Shown: positions 1 through 6,924, counted from the first letter of the stretch. The stretch is 8,178 bases of DNA from Gammaproteobacteria bacterium (GCA_002402245.1 NVVP01000020.1:28635-36812), one strand, 5' to 3'. The notes: generated by a model not told the origin, from the letters alone. Translations and numbers: made by a program.

Positions 1-45
1 TCAGCACAAGTGAGTCAGGCCGTTGGTCATATGTTTGGTGGCTAG
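1..45 (+). CDS. Possible 3' end of a convergent gene (fragment)
   Basis: Frame 1 of the plus strand is open from the window edge and ends at TAG (43-45), giving the tail SAQVSQAVGHMFGG. Its stop shares the four bases CTAG with the stop of the minus-strand dioxygenase gene, a common tail-to-tail arrangement in compact genomes. No hairpin separates the two. With only 14 codons the family cannot be recognised. Frame 3 is also open to the edge and runs a little further, so this assignment is weak. Confidence 0.3.
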   Translation, partial: SAQVSQAVGHMFGG

Positions 46-647
46 CTATTGAGGTGGAACCAACCTGAAATACTATAGCGATCACGTTTAGCGGCTAATA
101 CTTCATGTGGAAAGCGATCGCTTAAGAACAGTATAAATTTACCATAGTGGGGTTGAATTTTTTCAATCTGCTCATTGCTATCAGGGTCATACATCACTAG
201 TTCACCCCCGTCTAAACCTGACCAATCAGGATTAAGGTAGAGTAAGGTAGTCAATATACGGTTTGATTGGCCCTTAAAGGCATCTACGTGGCGTTGGTAG
301 TAACTACCTTCAGCATAATGGGCATAATGTGATTCATAGCGAAACAGGCCCATATAAAGGCGCTGATTAATTTCATCTTTTAAGGCTTCCATACAGTCTA
401 AATAAGCCTGATCAACCGCATTATCTTCTGCTAACCAATAGGTTCTATCATTGCGAATTTTATCATTAAGCTGAAACTGGTTTTTTCTACCTATACCAGC
501 CTGACTAAACTCATCACTGCTTAAGTGAGTCACACGTTGGTAGAGTGAATCTACCATAATCTTTGGTAGGAAATCAGCTAATACACAATAGCCCGTATCG
601 GCTAAGGCATCAGCTATTTGATCATATACAGTCGCGGCAATAGACAT
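42..647 (-). CDS. 2OG-Fe(II) oxygenase, PPHD-like prolyl hydroxylase
   Basis: This encodes a soluble 201-residue 2-oxoglutarate/Fe(II) dioxygenase of the prolyl 4-hydroxylase (PHD/EGLN-like) class. Visible iron ligands are H120 and D122 in RHVDAFKG and the distal H181 in FPHEV. R190 in RYSISGWF is the expected 2-oxoglutarate carboxylate anchor. The core strands TTLLYLNPDW and DGGEL are typical of the family. Together these closely match bacterial PPHD enzymes, which hydroxylate a proline of elongation factor Tu; that substrate is inferred from family resemblance. The ATG at 645-647 is preferred because its A is the last base of the upstream gene's stop (TAATG overlap), which suggests translational coupling. 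A TTG five codons upstream would overlap the upstream gene further and has no support. No Shine-Dalgarno motif is obvious. There is no signal peptide, so it should act in the cytoplasm. The dioxygenase assignment is firm, the EF-Tu target is not. Confidence 0.92.
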   Translation of the reverse strand: MSIAATVYDQIADALADTGYCVLADFLPKIMVDSLYQRVTHLSSDEFSQAGIGRKNQFQLNDKIRNDRTYWLAEDNAVDQAYLDCMEALKDEINQRLYMGLFRYESHYAHYAEGSYYQRHVDAFKGQSNRILTTLLYLNPDWSGLDGGELVMYDPDSNEQIEKIQPHYGKFILFLSDRFPHEVLAAKRDRYSISGWFHLNS

Positions 648-1876
648 TAAGCAAAGAACCAATAAGTGACCGTGATAGCTGCGATGATACCGGCCATATC
701 GGCCATTAATCCACAGGCGGCTGCATGACGAATCTTGTTAATGCCAATGGCACCAAAATAAACTGCTAGCACATAAAAAGTCGTTTCCGTACTACCTTGC
801 ACGATAGAAGAAAGCCGTCCGGCAAAAGAGTCTGCACCATGAACTTGCATGGTATCTACCATCATTGCCCGTGCGCCACTGCCACTAAAGGGTTTCATTA
901 ATGCCGTTGGCAGGCCATCAATAAATCGCGTATCCATATTTAGGCTTAACGCGATATAACGTAAACCATCAGCAAATAAATCTAATGCACCACTGGCACG
1001 AAAAACCCCAATAGCCACTAACATTGCGACTAGATAGGGAATAATAGTAATAGCGGTTTCAAAGCCTTCTTTAGCACCCTCAATAAACGCTTCATAGGCA
1101 TTTACTTTTTTAATGACTGCGCCTGAAATAAACAGCATTACCAGTGAAAATAAAATGACATTACTAATCAAAGAGGATTGCAGCAACATGTCTTCTTTAG
1201 CCAGACCAGAAAAATAAGCCAACATCATCGCGACAAAAATCGTAAAGCCACCTAGGTAACTCATGATGACGCGATCTAATAGATTGATCTTCTGCACATA
1301 AGCCACAGAGAGTAAGCCTATTAACGTTGAGGCATAAGTCGCTATTAATATCGGAATGAATACATCGGTCGGATTGCTGGCACCCATTTGAGCTCGGTAG
1401 GTAAAGATGGTGACCGGGAATAAAGTGACTGCTGAGGTATTAATAACCAGAAATAGGATTTGAGCATCACTAGCGGTATCTTTCAATGGATTGAGTTTTT
1501 GTAACTCTTTCATCGCTTTGATGCCTAATGGTGTCGCGGCATTATCAAGCCCCAAGGCATTGGCTGAGATATTCATAACCATAGCGCCAAGTGCAGGGTG
1601 ATTTTTGGGCACCTCTGGCATTAGTTTAGAAAAAAGTGGGGTTAATGCACGAGTGAATAAGTCTATAAAACCACTGCGTTCACCGATTCGCATAATACCT
1701 AACCAAAGGGCAAGGATACCGGTTAAGCCTAGTGAAATTTCAAAAGCTGTTTTGGATAAGCTGAACATGGCAGACATCATCTGGCCAAAAATAGCCGTAT
1801 CACCGAATGCCACTAATTTAATTAAGGCGACGATAAAGGCAATGATAAAAAATGAGATCCAAATGATATTAAGCAT
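647..1876 (-). CDS. Fused SpmA/SpmB-type nucleoside recognition membrane protein
   Basis: This 409-residue inner-membrane protein has two nucleoside-recognition (Gate) halves, the arrangement found when Bacillus SpmA and SpmB are fused. The SpmA-like half carries NISANALGLDNAATPLGIK (residues 102-120). The SpmB-like half carries YEAFIEGAKEGF (261-272), MKPFSGSGARAM and IVQGSTETTFYVLAVYFG (from about 358). Hydrophobic segments occur around 5-25, 48-62, 140-158, 172-193, 207-222, 236-256, 276-292 and 390-408. SpmA and SpmB act in spore-core dehydration in Bacillus, but the fused form is widespread in non-spore-forming gammaproteobacteria, where its substrate is not established. The ATG at 1874-1876 gives the family's usual MLNIIW start, although no good Shine-Dalgarno motif precedes it. 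The gene begins about 60 bases beyond the deaD terminator, so it probably has its own promoter, and it overlaps the dioxygenase gene downstream. Confidence 0.9.
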   Translation of the reverse strand: MLNIIWISFFIIAFIVALIKLVAFGDTAIFGQMMSAMFSLSKTAFEISLGLTGILALWLGIMRIGERSGFIDLFTRALTPLFSKLMPEVPKNHPALGAMVMNISANALGLDNAATPLGIKAMKELQKLNPLKDTASDAQILFLVINTSAVTLFPVTIFTYRAQMGASNPTDVFIPILIATYASTLIGLLSVAYVQKINLLDRVIMSYLGGFTIFVAMMLAYFSGLAKEDMLLQSSLISNVILFSLVMLFISGAVIKKVNAYEAFIEGAKEGFETAITIIPYLVAMLVAIGVFRASGALDLFADGLRYIALSLNMDTRFIDGLPTALMKPFSGSGARAMMVDTMQVHGADSFAGRLSSIVQGSTETTFYVLAVYFGAIGINKIRHAAACGLMADMAGIIAAITVTYWFFA

Positions 1877-1932
1877 AAGGGCTATTTTTACATGTGGCTA
1901 AGGTGAGGGGAAGTATTGATGAGTTTAAATAC

Positions 1933-1964
1933 AAAAAAGCCCCCTAATAATTAGGAGGCTTTTA
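1933..1964 (-). terminator. Rho-independent terminator of the deaD gene
   Basis: Read on the minus strand, ten bases after the deaD stop, a stem AAAGCCTCCTAA pairs with TTAGGGGGCTTT (one T-G wobble) around a three-base loop, and a run of T follows. This is a classical intrinsic terminator. The A-run on the other side gives the plus strand a shorter T-tract, so some activity in both directions is possible. It separates deaD from the SpmAB/dioxygenase unit. Confidence 0.88.
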
Positions 1965-1973
1965 ATTTAACGC

Positions 1974-3797
1974 TTACTTGTTACGACTTGGACGTCTTGA
2001 CGTGTCACGAGAACGACTTCTAGGTTTTCCTGAGCGTCTCGGCTTACGGCGAGCTTGGTCACCAGAATCTTCACCAGCAGCTTCATTATTATTCACTAGG
2101 CTAATGTCCAGTTGTTTATTACACACCCATACTTTACGTAATTGTTGGAATAAATCTTTCGGCATACCTTCAGGTAAATCAATGGTGCTGAAACTATCTT
2201 GCAAGTTAATACGGCCAATATCTTTGCTATCAATGCCTGCTTCATTAGCAATGGCACCCACAATATTTTTAACTTCAACGCCATGTGTTCTACCGACTTC
2301 AACGCGGTATGTTTGCATGCCATCTTCGCTGCGATGTGGAGCAGATTGATTTGAACGACGAGGAGCACGTTCACTACGGTTTGAATTATCTCTGTCTCTA
2401 CGGCTTCCACGTTCACCGCGGTCATTTCTATCACCACGTTCAGCTCTTGCAGGTCGTTCACGTACATGAACAACAGGCTTGAGAGGACGTGATTTTTGAA
2501 CTAAATAAGTCAATGCCGCTGCAATTTCAAGCGGATCAGCATCATGAGAATCTTGATAGTTACTAATGACTTCTTGGAAGAAAGCTAAATCTTGTGCTTC
2601 AATTGTTTCGCTTAATTGCTGAGTAAACTGCATCACACGGCGATCAGCAATATCTTCAGTACTTGGTAATTGCATTTTCTCAATAGGTTGACGCGTTGCT
2701 TTCTCAATAGCGAACAACATACGTTTTTCACGAGGAGAAACGAATAAGATAGCGGTACCTTTACGGCCAGCACGGCCTGTACGACCGATACGGTGAACGT
2801 AAGATTCAGTATCATAAGGAATATCGTAGTTAACGACATGACTGATACGTTCGATATCTAGACCACGTGCAGCAACATCTGTTGCGACTAAGATATCTAA
2901 CTGACCTTTTTTCATGCGAGCAACTGCTTTTTCACGCGCTGCTTGATTCATATCACCATTTAAAGGTGAGCTAGAGTAACCACGTGCTTCCAGCTTCTCA
3001 GCAAGTTCTGCTGTTGCGTTCTTAGTACGTACGAAGATGATCATTGCATCAAATTCTTCAACTTCAAGAATACGGGTTAATGCTTCTAACTTATGCATAC
3101 CCGTTACTTGCCAGTAACGTTGAGTAATCGTATCAATGGTTGATGTTTTAGTTTTAATGCGAATTTCAACAGGATCTTTCAAATAACGTGTTGCAACACG
3201 ATGAATAGGTCCTGGCATAGTGGCTGAGAATAAAGCAACCTGACGATTTTCTGGTGTTTCTTTTAAAATCGTCTCAACATCATCGATAAAGCCCATACGT
3301 AACATTTCATCAGCTTCATCCAATACCAATGATTGAAGTTCATCTAATTTTAATGTGCCACGACGAAGGTGATCAAGAATACGACCAGGCGTACCAACCA
3401 CAACTTGCGGGTTACGTTGTAACTGACGTAATTGAATACCCATGCTTTGACCACCATAAATAGGTAGTACATGCAAACCTTTCATATAACGTGCATAGCT
3501 CTGAATTGACTCAGCGACTTGAATGGCAAGCTCGCGAGTAGGAGCTAATACAAGCATTTGTGGTTTTTTAGCTTTAAGATTGATACGGCTTAATAGCGGC
3601 AATGAAAATGCAGCAGTTTTACCTGTACCTGTTTGAGCTTGACCTAATAAATCACGACCTTCAAGTAAAGGAGCGATGCTTTGCTCTTGAATAGGTGATG
3701 GCTTTTCGTAACCAGCTTCATTTACCGCTTTAAGAACTGCGTCTGATAAGCCGAGATCTGCAAAGGTAATAACTGGAGTTTGTTCTGTGTCTGACAT
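1974..3797 (-). CDS. deaD: DEAD-box ATP-dependent RNA helicase DeaD/CsdA
   Basis: This is a cytoplasmic DEAD-box RNA helicase of 607 residues, which unwinds RNA in ribosome assembly, mRNA decay and cold adaptation. All motifs are intact: Q motif with F12 and Q37, AQTGTGKT (54-61), PTRELA (86-91), TPGR (136-139), DEAD (160-163), SAT (191-193), ATDVAARGLD (315-324) and HRIGRTGR (345-352). A basic Arg/Gly/Asp-rich linker (about 447-505) leads to a DbpA-type RNA-binding domain (about 515-588, VGRTHGVEVKNIVGAI) and a very basic Arg/Ser tail. This order marks DeaD/CsdA rather than RhlE, SrmB or DbpA. It is a little shorter than E. coli DeaD (about 629). The start MSDTEQT sits nine residues before the Q-motif region as expected; only a weak AGG lies upstream. 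It has its own promoter candidate and terminator, so it is probably monocistronic. Confidence 0.97.
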   Translation of the reverse strand: MSDTEQTPVITFADLGLSDAVLKAVNEAGYEKPSPIQEQSIAPLLEGRDLLGQAQTGTGKTAAFSLPLLSRINLKAKKPQMLVLAPTRELAIQVAESIQSYARYMKGLHVLPIYGGQSMGIQLRQLQRNPQVVVGTPGRILDHLRRGTLKLDELQSLVLDEADEMLRMGFIDDVETILKETPENRQVALFSATMPGPIHRVATRYLKDPVEIRIKTKTSTIDTITQRYWQVTGMHKLEALTRILEVEEFDAMIIFVRTKNATAELAEKLEARGYSSSPLNGDMNQAAREKAVARMKKGQLDILVATDVAARGLDIERISHVVNYDIPYDTESYVHRIGRTGRAGRKGTAILFVSPREKRMLFAIEKATRQPIEKMQLPSTEDIADRRVMQFTQQLSETIEAQDLAFFQEVISNYQDSHDADPLEIAAALTYLVQKSRPLKPVVHVRERPARAERGDRNDRGERGSRRDRDNSNRSERAPRRSNQSAPHRSEDGMQTYRVEVGRTHGVEVKNIVGAIANEAGIDSKDIGRINLQDSFSTIDLPEGMPKDLFQQLRKVWVCNKQLDISLVNNNEAAGEDSGDQARRKPRRSGKPRSRSRDTSRRPSRNK

Positions 3798-3810
3798 GGA
3801 TGCGCCTGTG

Positions 3811-3837
3811 AAAACTGGCTTTACCGAGCAAAGCCAA
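3811..3837 (-). promoter_or_regulatory. Leader hairpin with U-tract just upstream of deaD start
   Basis: In the deaD mRNA sense, TGGCTTT pairs perfectly with AAAGCCA around a seven-base loop (GCTCGGT). One further T-G pair is possible, and then TTTT follows. The structure lies 13 bases from the start codon, directly before the weak AGG that may serve as ribosome binding site. It resembles a weak terminator or attenuator. Control of deaD by leader RNA is known in enterobacteria, but a role for this hairpin is inference. Confidence 0.5.
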
Positions 3838-3860
3838 GGGAGGGTTTAAATAATCGATCC

Positions 3861-3889
3861 ATTATACGTAATATACGCAATAAAGTATA
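3861..3889 (-). promoter_or_regulatory. Candidate sigma-70 promoter for deaD
   Basis: A consensus -10 box TATAAT lies at 3866-3861 on the minus strand. At 17-base spacing the -35 region is TATACT, a poor match. Initiation would fall near 3854, leaving a leader of about 55 bases that contains the hairpin. Two near-direct repeats of the type ATACGYAATA overlap the -10 region. The -10 is convincing but the -35 is not. Confidence 0.5.
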
Positions 3890-4202
3890 GTTAAATCAGT
3901 CTGTTAAATACCTTTCATGCTCTAAGCTACTGTTGTGGGTGGGTTTAAGGTCTAGATGATAGTTGTGTGATTAATTTATTTGGAGGGGATTTATCGGGAC
4001 GAACAATGAATTACTTACTTTTAATCTGTGTTGTTTTCAGCAGATGATGACATAGCTTAGAAATACGTTCAGAATGGAAGTGAATTCACTTATAGTGTTT
4101 TTTGAACTTGTTATATATTTTAGTGTTGATGAAAATATCGTGCAGATAGGATTTTAGGTTAATTTATTATATTTCGTTGCATACTGCTACGGAGTGTCTT
4201 TG
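3890..4202. other. Intergenic region between deaD and dodecin, no credible gene
   Basis: About 310 AT-rich bases separate the deaD promoter from the dodecin ribosome binding site. The longest thing resembling a gene is a 13-codon frame at 4006-4047 (MNYLLLICVVFSR) with no well-spaced ribosome binding site, so I do not call it. The dodecin promoter must lie here. A weak candidate is TTGTTA (4108-4113) with GAAAAT (4131-4136) at 17-base spacing. The only strong structure is the palindrome at 4078-4091. Otherwise I see nothing I can support. Confidence 0.6.
4078..4091. repeat. Perfect 14-base palindrome, possible operator
   Basis: AAGTGAATTCACTT is identical to its own reverse complement, with no spacer. 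It lies about 125 bases before the dodecin start and just upstream of the weak promoter candidate. Such sites often bind dimeric regulators. No regulator gene is adjacent, and I cannot assign it to a known operator class. Confidence 0.4.
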
Positions 4203-4210
4203 AAGGAGAA
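4203..4210 (+). promoter_or_regulatory. Ribosome binding site deciding the dodecin start
   Basis: AAGGAGAA is a near-consensus Shine-Dalgarno sequence six bases before the ATG at 4215. It lies inside the longer frame that opens at a GTG at 4194, and so argues for the ATG start. Confidence 0.8.
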
Positions 4211-4214
4211 TAGA

Positions 4215-4424
4215 ATGACTGAGCATACATATAAACATATTGAGCTAACAGGAAGTTCGGCTGAAAGTTCTGACCAAGCAATTAAAAATGCTATTGCTAA
4301 AGCATCTGAAACGCTGAACAATATTCATTGGTTTCAAGTGATTGATACGCGTGGTTATATTGAAAATGGTGGAGTGAAATATTGGCAAATGACGATTAAA
4401 GTTGGCTTTAGACTAGAGGAATAA
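4215..4424 (+). CDS. Dodecin family flavin-binding protein
   Basis: This 69-residue protein matches dodecins, small proteins that assemble into hollow dodecamers storing or buffering flavins. The fold is one strand, one helix and two strands: HTYKHIELTGSSAESSDQAI, a helix NAIAKASETLNN, then HWFQVIDTRGYI and KYWQMTIKVGFRLE. The W of HWFQV is at the position of the tryptophan that stacks on the flavin ring. The Q of YWQMTIKVGF corresponds to the conserved flavin-contacting glutamine. Length is typical (about 65-72). The ATG at 4215 is chosen over the GTG at 4194 because of the well-spaced AAGGAG and because dodecins begin just before the first strand. It stands alone, divergent from deaD and convergent with the receptor gene, with its own terminator. 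There is no sign of involvement in iron signalling. Confidence 0.93.
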   Translation: MTEHTYKHIELTGSSAESSDQAIKNAIAKASETLNNIHWFQVIDTRGYIENGGVKYWQMTIKVGFRLEE

Positions 4425-4426
4425 GG

Positions 4427-4468
4427 CTTTAAATAGTTCTACCTATATTTAAAGTGGTAGAGCCTTTT
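4427..4468 (+). terminator. Terminator after dodecin, with an alternative hairpin
   Basis: GTTCTACC (4436-4443) pairs with GGTAGAGC (4456-4463), including one G-T wobble, around a 12-base loop. C and TTTT follow, which is consistent with an intrinsic terminator. An overlapping perfect inverted repeat, CTTTAAATA (4427-4435) and TATTTAAAG (4446-4454), would form a competing, AT-rich and weaker stem. The terminator role is likely; the second hairpin may be incidental. Confidence 0.65.
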
Positions 4469-4493
4469 AATTACTAAGTGATTAATTTTCAGT

Positions 4494-4527
4494 TTAAAAT
4501 AAAGGGTCAGATTAATATCTGACCCTT
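4494..4527 (-). terminator. Terminator of the receptor gene, REP-like palindrome
   Basis: AAGGGTCAGAT (4502-4512) and ATCTGACCCTT (4517-4527) form a perfect 11-bp stem with a four-base loop. On the minus strand it begins seven bases after the receptor stop and runs into TTTATTTT, so it is a good intrinsic terminator for the receptor. The plus strand has a poorer T-tract but could back up dodecin termination. The GGGTCAGA/TCTGACCC core resembles repetitive palindromes found at gene ends in many gammaproteobacteria; that link is from memory, not shown here. Confidence 0.82.
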
Positions 4528-4534
4528 ATATGTT

Positions 4535-6910
4535 TTACATGCTTACTTTTAAGGCTACTCCCACCATACGAGGGGCGCCGACATCAAGTAGGTCATCATT
4601 CTGATTATTAGTGATATAACGCTCATTGAACATGTTTTTTACATAGCCTGTGATGTTGAGGTGCTTATTTAGCTGGTAGCCAAGCGTTGCATTGACTAGG
4701 GTGACACTATCATTTCGTCTAATATCAGTGACCTGTCCGCTGTTATTGGTGATGTAGCTAGATGGACTGTCATCTTGGTAAGTCGCGTTGACGTTGGCTG
4801 TAAGTTTATCTTTATAGCGGTATGTTGCACCTAGGCTTACTTTATATTTAGGTGCGTAAAGAAAGGACTCTCCACTTAAGTTACCGGCATCGGATGTAAA
4901 TTTCTTATATTCTGTTTTGTTAAATTCTATGCCTGTATATAAGTTGAACGACCGAGTAACATCAAACTCGGTACTGAGCTCTAAACCATACATTTCACTT
5001 TCAGCTGCATTATCTACACTCAAAAAGTTGTTACTTTTTCTGATACGAATTTGCTGATCTTTCCAGTCGGTATAATAAACATTAGCATTGGTACGCAGAC
5101 GTTTATTTAACCATGTACCACGATAAGAAAATTCATAGTTATTGGTGAATTCAGGATCGTAGCTTTCATGTACTGAAGTAGGCCTCAAATTTACGCCGCC
5201 AGCACGGTAACCACGTTGAACAACGAAACCAATTAAATGTTCGGGAGCGAGCTGGTAATTTAAACCCAGCTTAGGTAATAGAGCATTAAACGCTTGTGAT
5301 TCTTTAGTGGTACTTGCATTTGCTAGGCTAAATAGATCAATAGGGTAGCTAATTTTTGATTCATTTTTTTCATGATCGTAACGTAGGCCTGCAATAAGTT
5401 GCCAACGGTCAGTAAAGTCCCAGTTTACTTCACCGAATAATGCTTGTGAGTGGATGGTCGTATTACCATTTGTTTCCAATACTACTAAGCTGCCTGAATT
5501 GAGCTTATCAACTGTATCTAGCGTTATTTTGTTTAGGTATAGTCCTACATGAGCACGTAGAGTTTCAGTGTCGTAAGCGAGTCTGAATTCTTGGTCGAAG
5601 CTATCTTGATTGTGTTTACGAATGACTTCCTGATTGTCTGCTGCTGATTGATTAAAATCAAGTAAGGAATTGTATTTACTTGCAGATAGTGAAGTTGAGC
5701 TGGTTAAACTCCATGTATCATCAATATAGTAGTCGATCTTAGTATTGATTGAATTTTGATTAACACTTGAACCGGCATCGGTATCGTAATTAAGCGTGTA
5801 GTAATCAGGAACACCGCCATTGGCTGCCACGGCATTTTCACCTCGGCTATATTCTGAACGTGCAACTGTGACTAATATATCAAGCTTATCTGTGGGCTGA
5901 ATTAACAACTTACTCCGAACATTAAAATTACGCTGGGAAAAGGCATCTTTATTTAAAGTCTTGTTGTTAATATAACCATCGACCTCTTGATAATCTAGAG
6001 ATAGTCTGCCGGCTACTTTGTCTTCAATCAGTGCGCCACCGGCGAGAAGTGAAACACCTTCTTGGCCATAATTACCCCAGTTTACTTGCACTGCTGCTTC
6101 GGGGTTATAACGAGGATCATTAGTTCGAGTAATAATGGCTCCAGCTAATGAATTTCGCCCCTGAACTGTTGACTGTGCGCCTCTAAAAATTTCTATTTGA
6201 CCCATATCCCATAGTGGCATTGGGTTATTAAGAACGGAGTGTTGAGGCTGAATGACACCATCCATATAGACGGATACCGCGCCATTTATTGTGACGGGCC
6301 CTTGATCATCAAAGCCTGATGCTGGAATGCCTCGAATTCCCCAAAGATCGTTACCTGATTGAGAGTAAACGCCAGGAGTACGCATCATGACATCGGTAAG
6401 AGTACGATCATTGTTTTCTAGCAGATTTTCTTCAGTCATCACTGCCACACTAGATAATGTATCTTGTAGGCTGCGATCAAACTTTTCGCCTGTGACTCTT
6501 ACTTCTGGTAATAAAATTACCTGTTGGCTGGTGGCTATTTGTTTTTTTACCAGCGTGTAACTACCATCTGTCCGTTTAATAAGGTCAAGACCAGAACCCA
6601 CTAACATTTTGCGTATTACCTCAATATTATCGTATTGACCTGAAATAGCGGGAGAGGTTAGGTTTTTAGTCAAGGCAGGAGCAAATGATAATGCTAAGCC
6701 TTCATCAACAGCATAGTGAGATAAAGTATAGCCAAGCGGGCCAGTTGGAATCGAATACTGTTGCTTTATAGCATTGCTATTGTCGGCAAAACTATGGCCA
6801 CTGAGTGTGAGCGAGGCTACCAGCATGGCAGAAAGAAGACTGCGTGAAAATGGCAATGAACGTTTCCTAGAAAACTGATTGGGGGGAGATAATAACTGTG
6901 CAATACGCAT
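4535..6910 (-). CDS. TonB-dependent outer-membrane receptor with STN signalling domain
   Basis: This 791-residue outer-membrane protein imports a ligand, probably a ferric siderophore or chelate, using TonB energy, and signals its presence. A signal peptide spans about 1-42, with cleavage expected after HSFA. An STN domain covers about 50-123. A TonB-box-like LPEVRVTG lies at 134-141. The plug runs from about 145 to 265 (TPGVY, then IEIFRGAQSTVQGRNSLAGA at 239-258), and a 22-strand-type barrel fills the rest, with RYITNNQNDD and GAPRMVGVALKVSM near the end. The last residue is M rather than the usual aromatic. The plug and barrel style recalls FyuA/IutA-like siderophore receptors, but the substrate cannot be read from sequence. 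The start is supported by AAAGGA eight bases upstream; the next Met (29) would lose the basic n-region. It follows the FecR gene by 85 bases with no terminator between, so co-transcription or a sigma-dependent internal promoter are both possible. Confidence 0.95.
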   Translation of the reverse strand: MRIAQLLSPPNQFSRKRSLPFSRSLLSAMLVASLTLSGHSFADNSNAIKQQYSIPTGPLGYTLSHYAVDEGLALSFAPALTKNLTSPAISGQYDNIEVIRKMLVGSGLDLIKRTDGSYTLVKKQIATSQQVILLPEVRVTGEKFDRSLQDTLSSVAVMTEENLLENNDRTLTDVMMRTPGVYSQSGNDLWGIRGIPASGFDDQGPVTINGAVSVYMDGVIQPQHSVLNNPMPLWDMGQIEIFRGAQSTVQGRNSLAGAIITRTNDPRYNPEAAVQVNWGNYGQEGVSLLAGGALIEDKVAGRLSLDYQEVDGYINNKTLNKDAFSQRNFNVRSKLLIQPTDKLDILVTVARSEYSRGENAVAANGGVPDYYTLNYDTDAGSSVNQNSINTKIDYYIDDTWSLTSSTSLSASKYNSLLDFNQSAADNQEVIRKHNQDSFDQEFRLAYDTETLRAHVGLYLNKITLDTVDKLNSGSLVVLETNGNTTIHSQALFGEVNWDFTDRWQLIAGLRYDHEKNESKISYPIDLFSLANASTTKESQAFNALLPKLGLNYQLAPEHLIGFVVQRGYRAGGVNLRPTSVHESYDPEFTNNYEFSYRGTWLNKRLRTNANVYYTDWKDQQIRIRKSNNFLSVDNAAESEMYGLELSTEFDVTRSFNLYTGIEFNKTEYKKFTSDAGNLSGESFLYAPKYKVSLGATYRYKDKLTANVNATYQDDSPSSYITNNSGQVTDIRRNDSVTLVNATLGYQLNKHLNITGYVKNMFNERYITNNQNDDLLDVGAPRMVGVALKVSM

Positions 6911-6915
6911 TAAAA

Positions 6916-6924
6916 ATTTCCTTT
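6916..6924 (-). promoter_or_regulatory. Ribosome binding site of the receptor gene
   Basis: On the minus strand AAAGGA is followed by eight bases and the ATG at 6910, a standard spacing. It is the clearest Shine-Dalgarno site among the minus-strand genes here, consistent with translation independent of the preceding FecR gene. The bases GGAAAT within it also match the FecI -35 hexamer, but the position makes a promoter role unlikely. Confidence 0.7.

Noticed and set aside
647..662. TTG start five codons upstream for the dioxygenase
   Set aside because: It lies inside the upstream gene and has no ribosome binding site, while the ATG at 647 forms a TAATG coupling junction.
1888..1893. ATG-TAA start-stop element 11 bases before the SpmAB start
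   Set aside because: No ribosome binding site precedes it, so it is most likely chance.
1605..1901. 98-codon plus-strand frame antisense to the SpmAB gene
   Set aside because: It lies opposite a gene with strong family motifs and shows no domain character of its own.
1978..2482. Overlapping frames on both strands within the deaD 3' part
   Set aside because: They are shadows of the repetitive Arg/Asp/Gly-coding linker and basic tail of deaD; the compositions are artefactual.
4006..4047. 13-codon frame MNYLLLICVVFSR, possibly a tiny membrane peptide
   Set aside because: Too short, and the nearest GGAGG is about 20 bases away, which is poor spacing for a start.
4194..4214. GTG start for dodecin giving seven extra residues
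   Set aside because: A near-consensus AAGGAG sits within this stretch at proper spacing to the ATG at 4215, and dodecins do not usually carry this extension.
6916..6921. GGAAAT as a FecI-type -35 element for the receptor gene
   Set aside because: It is the ribosome binding site eight bases from the ATG; a promoter there would start inside the gene and I see no matching -10 element.
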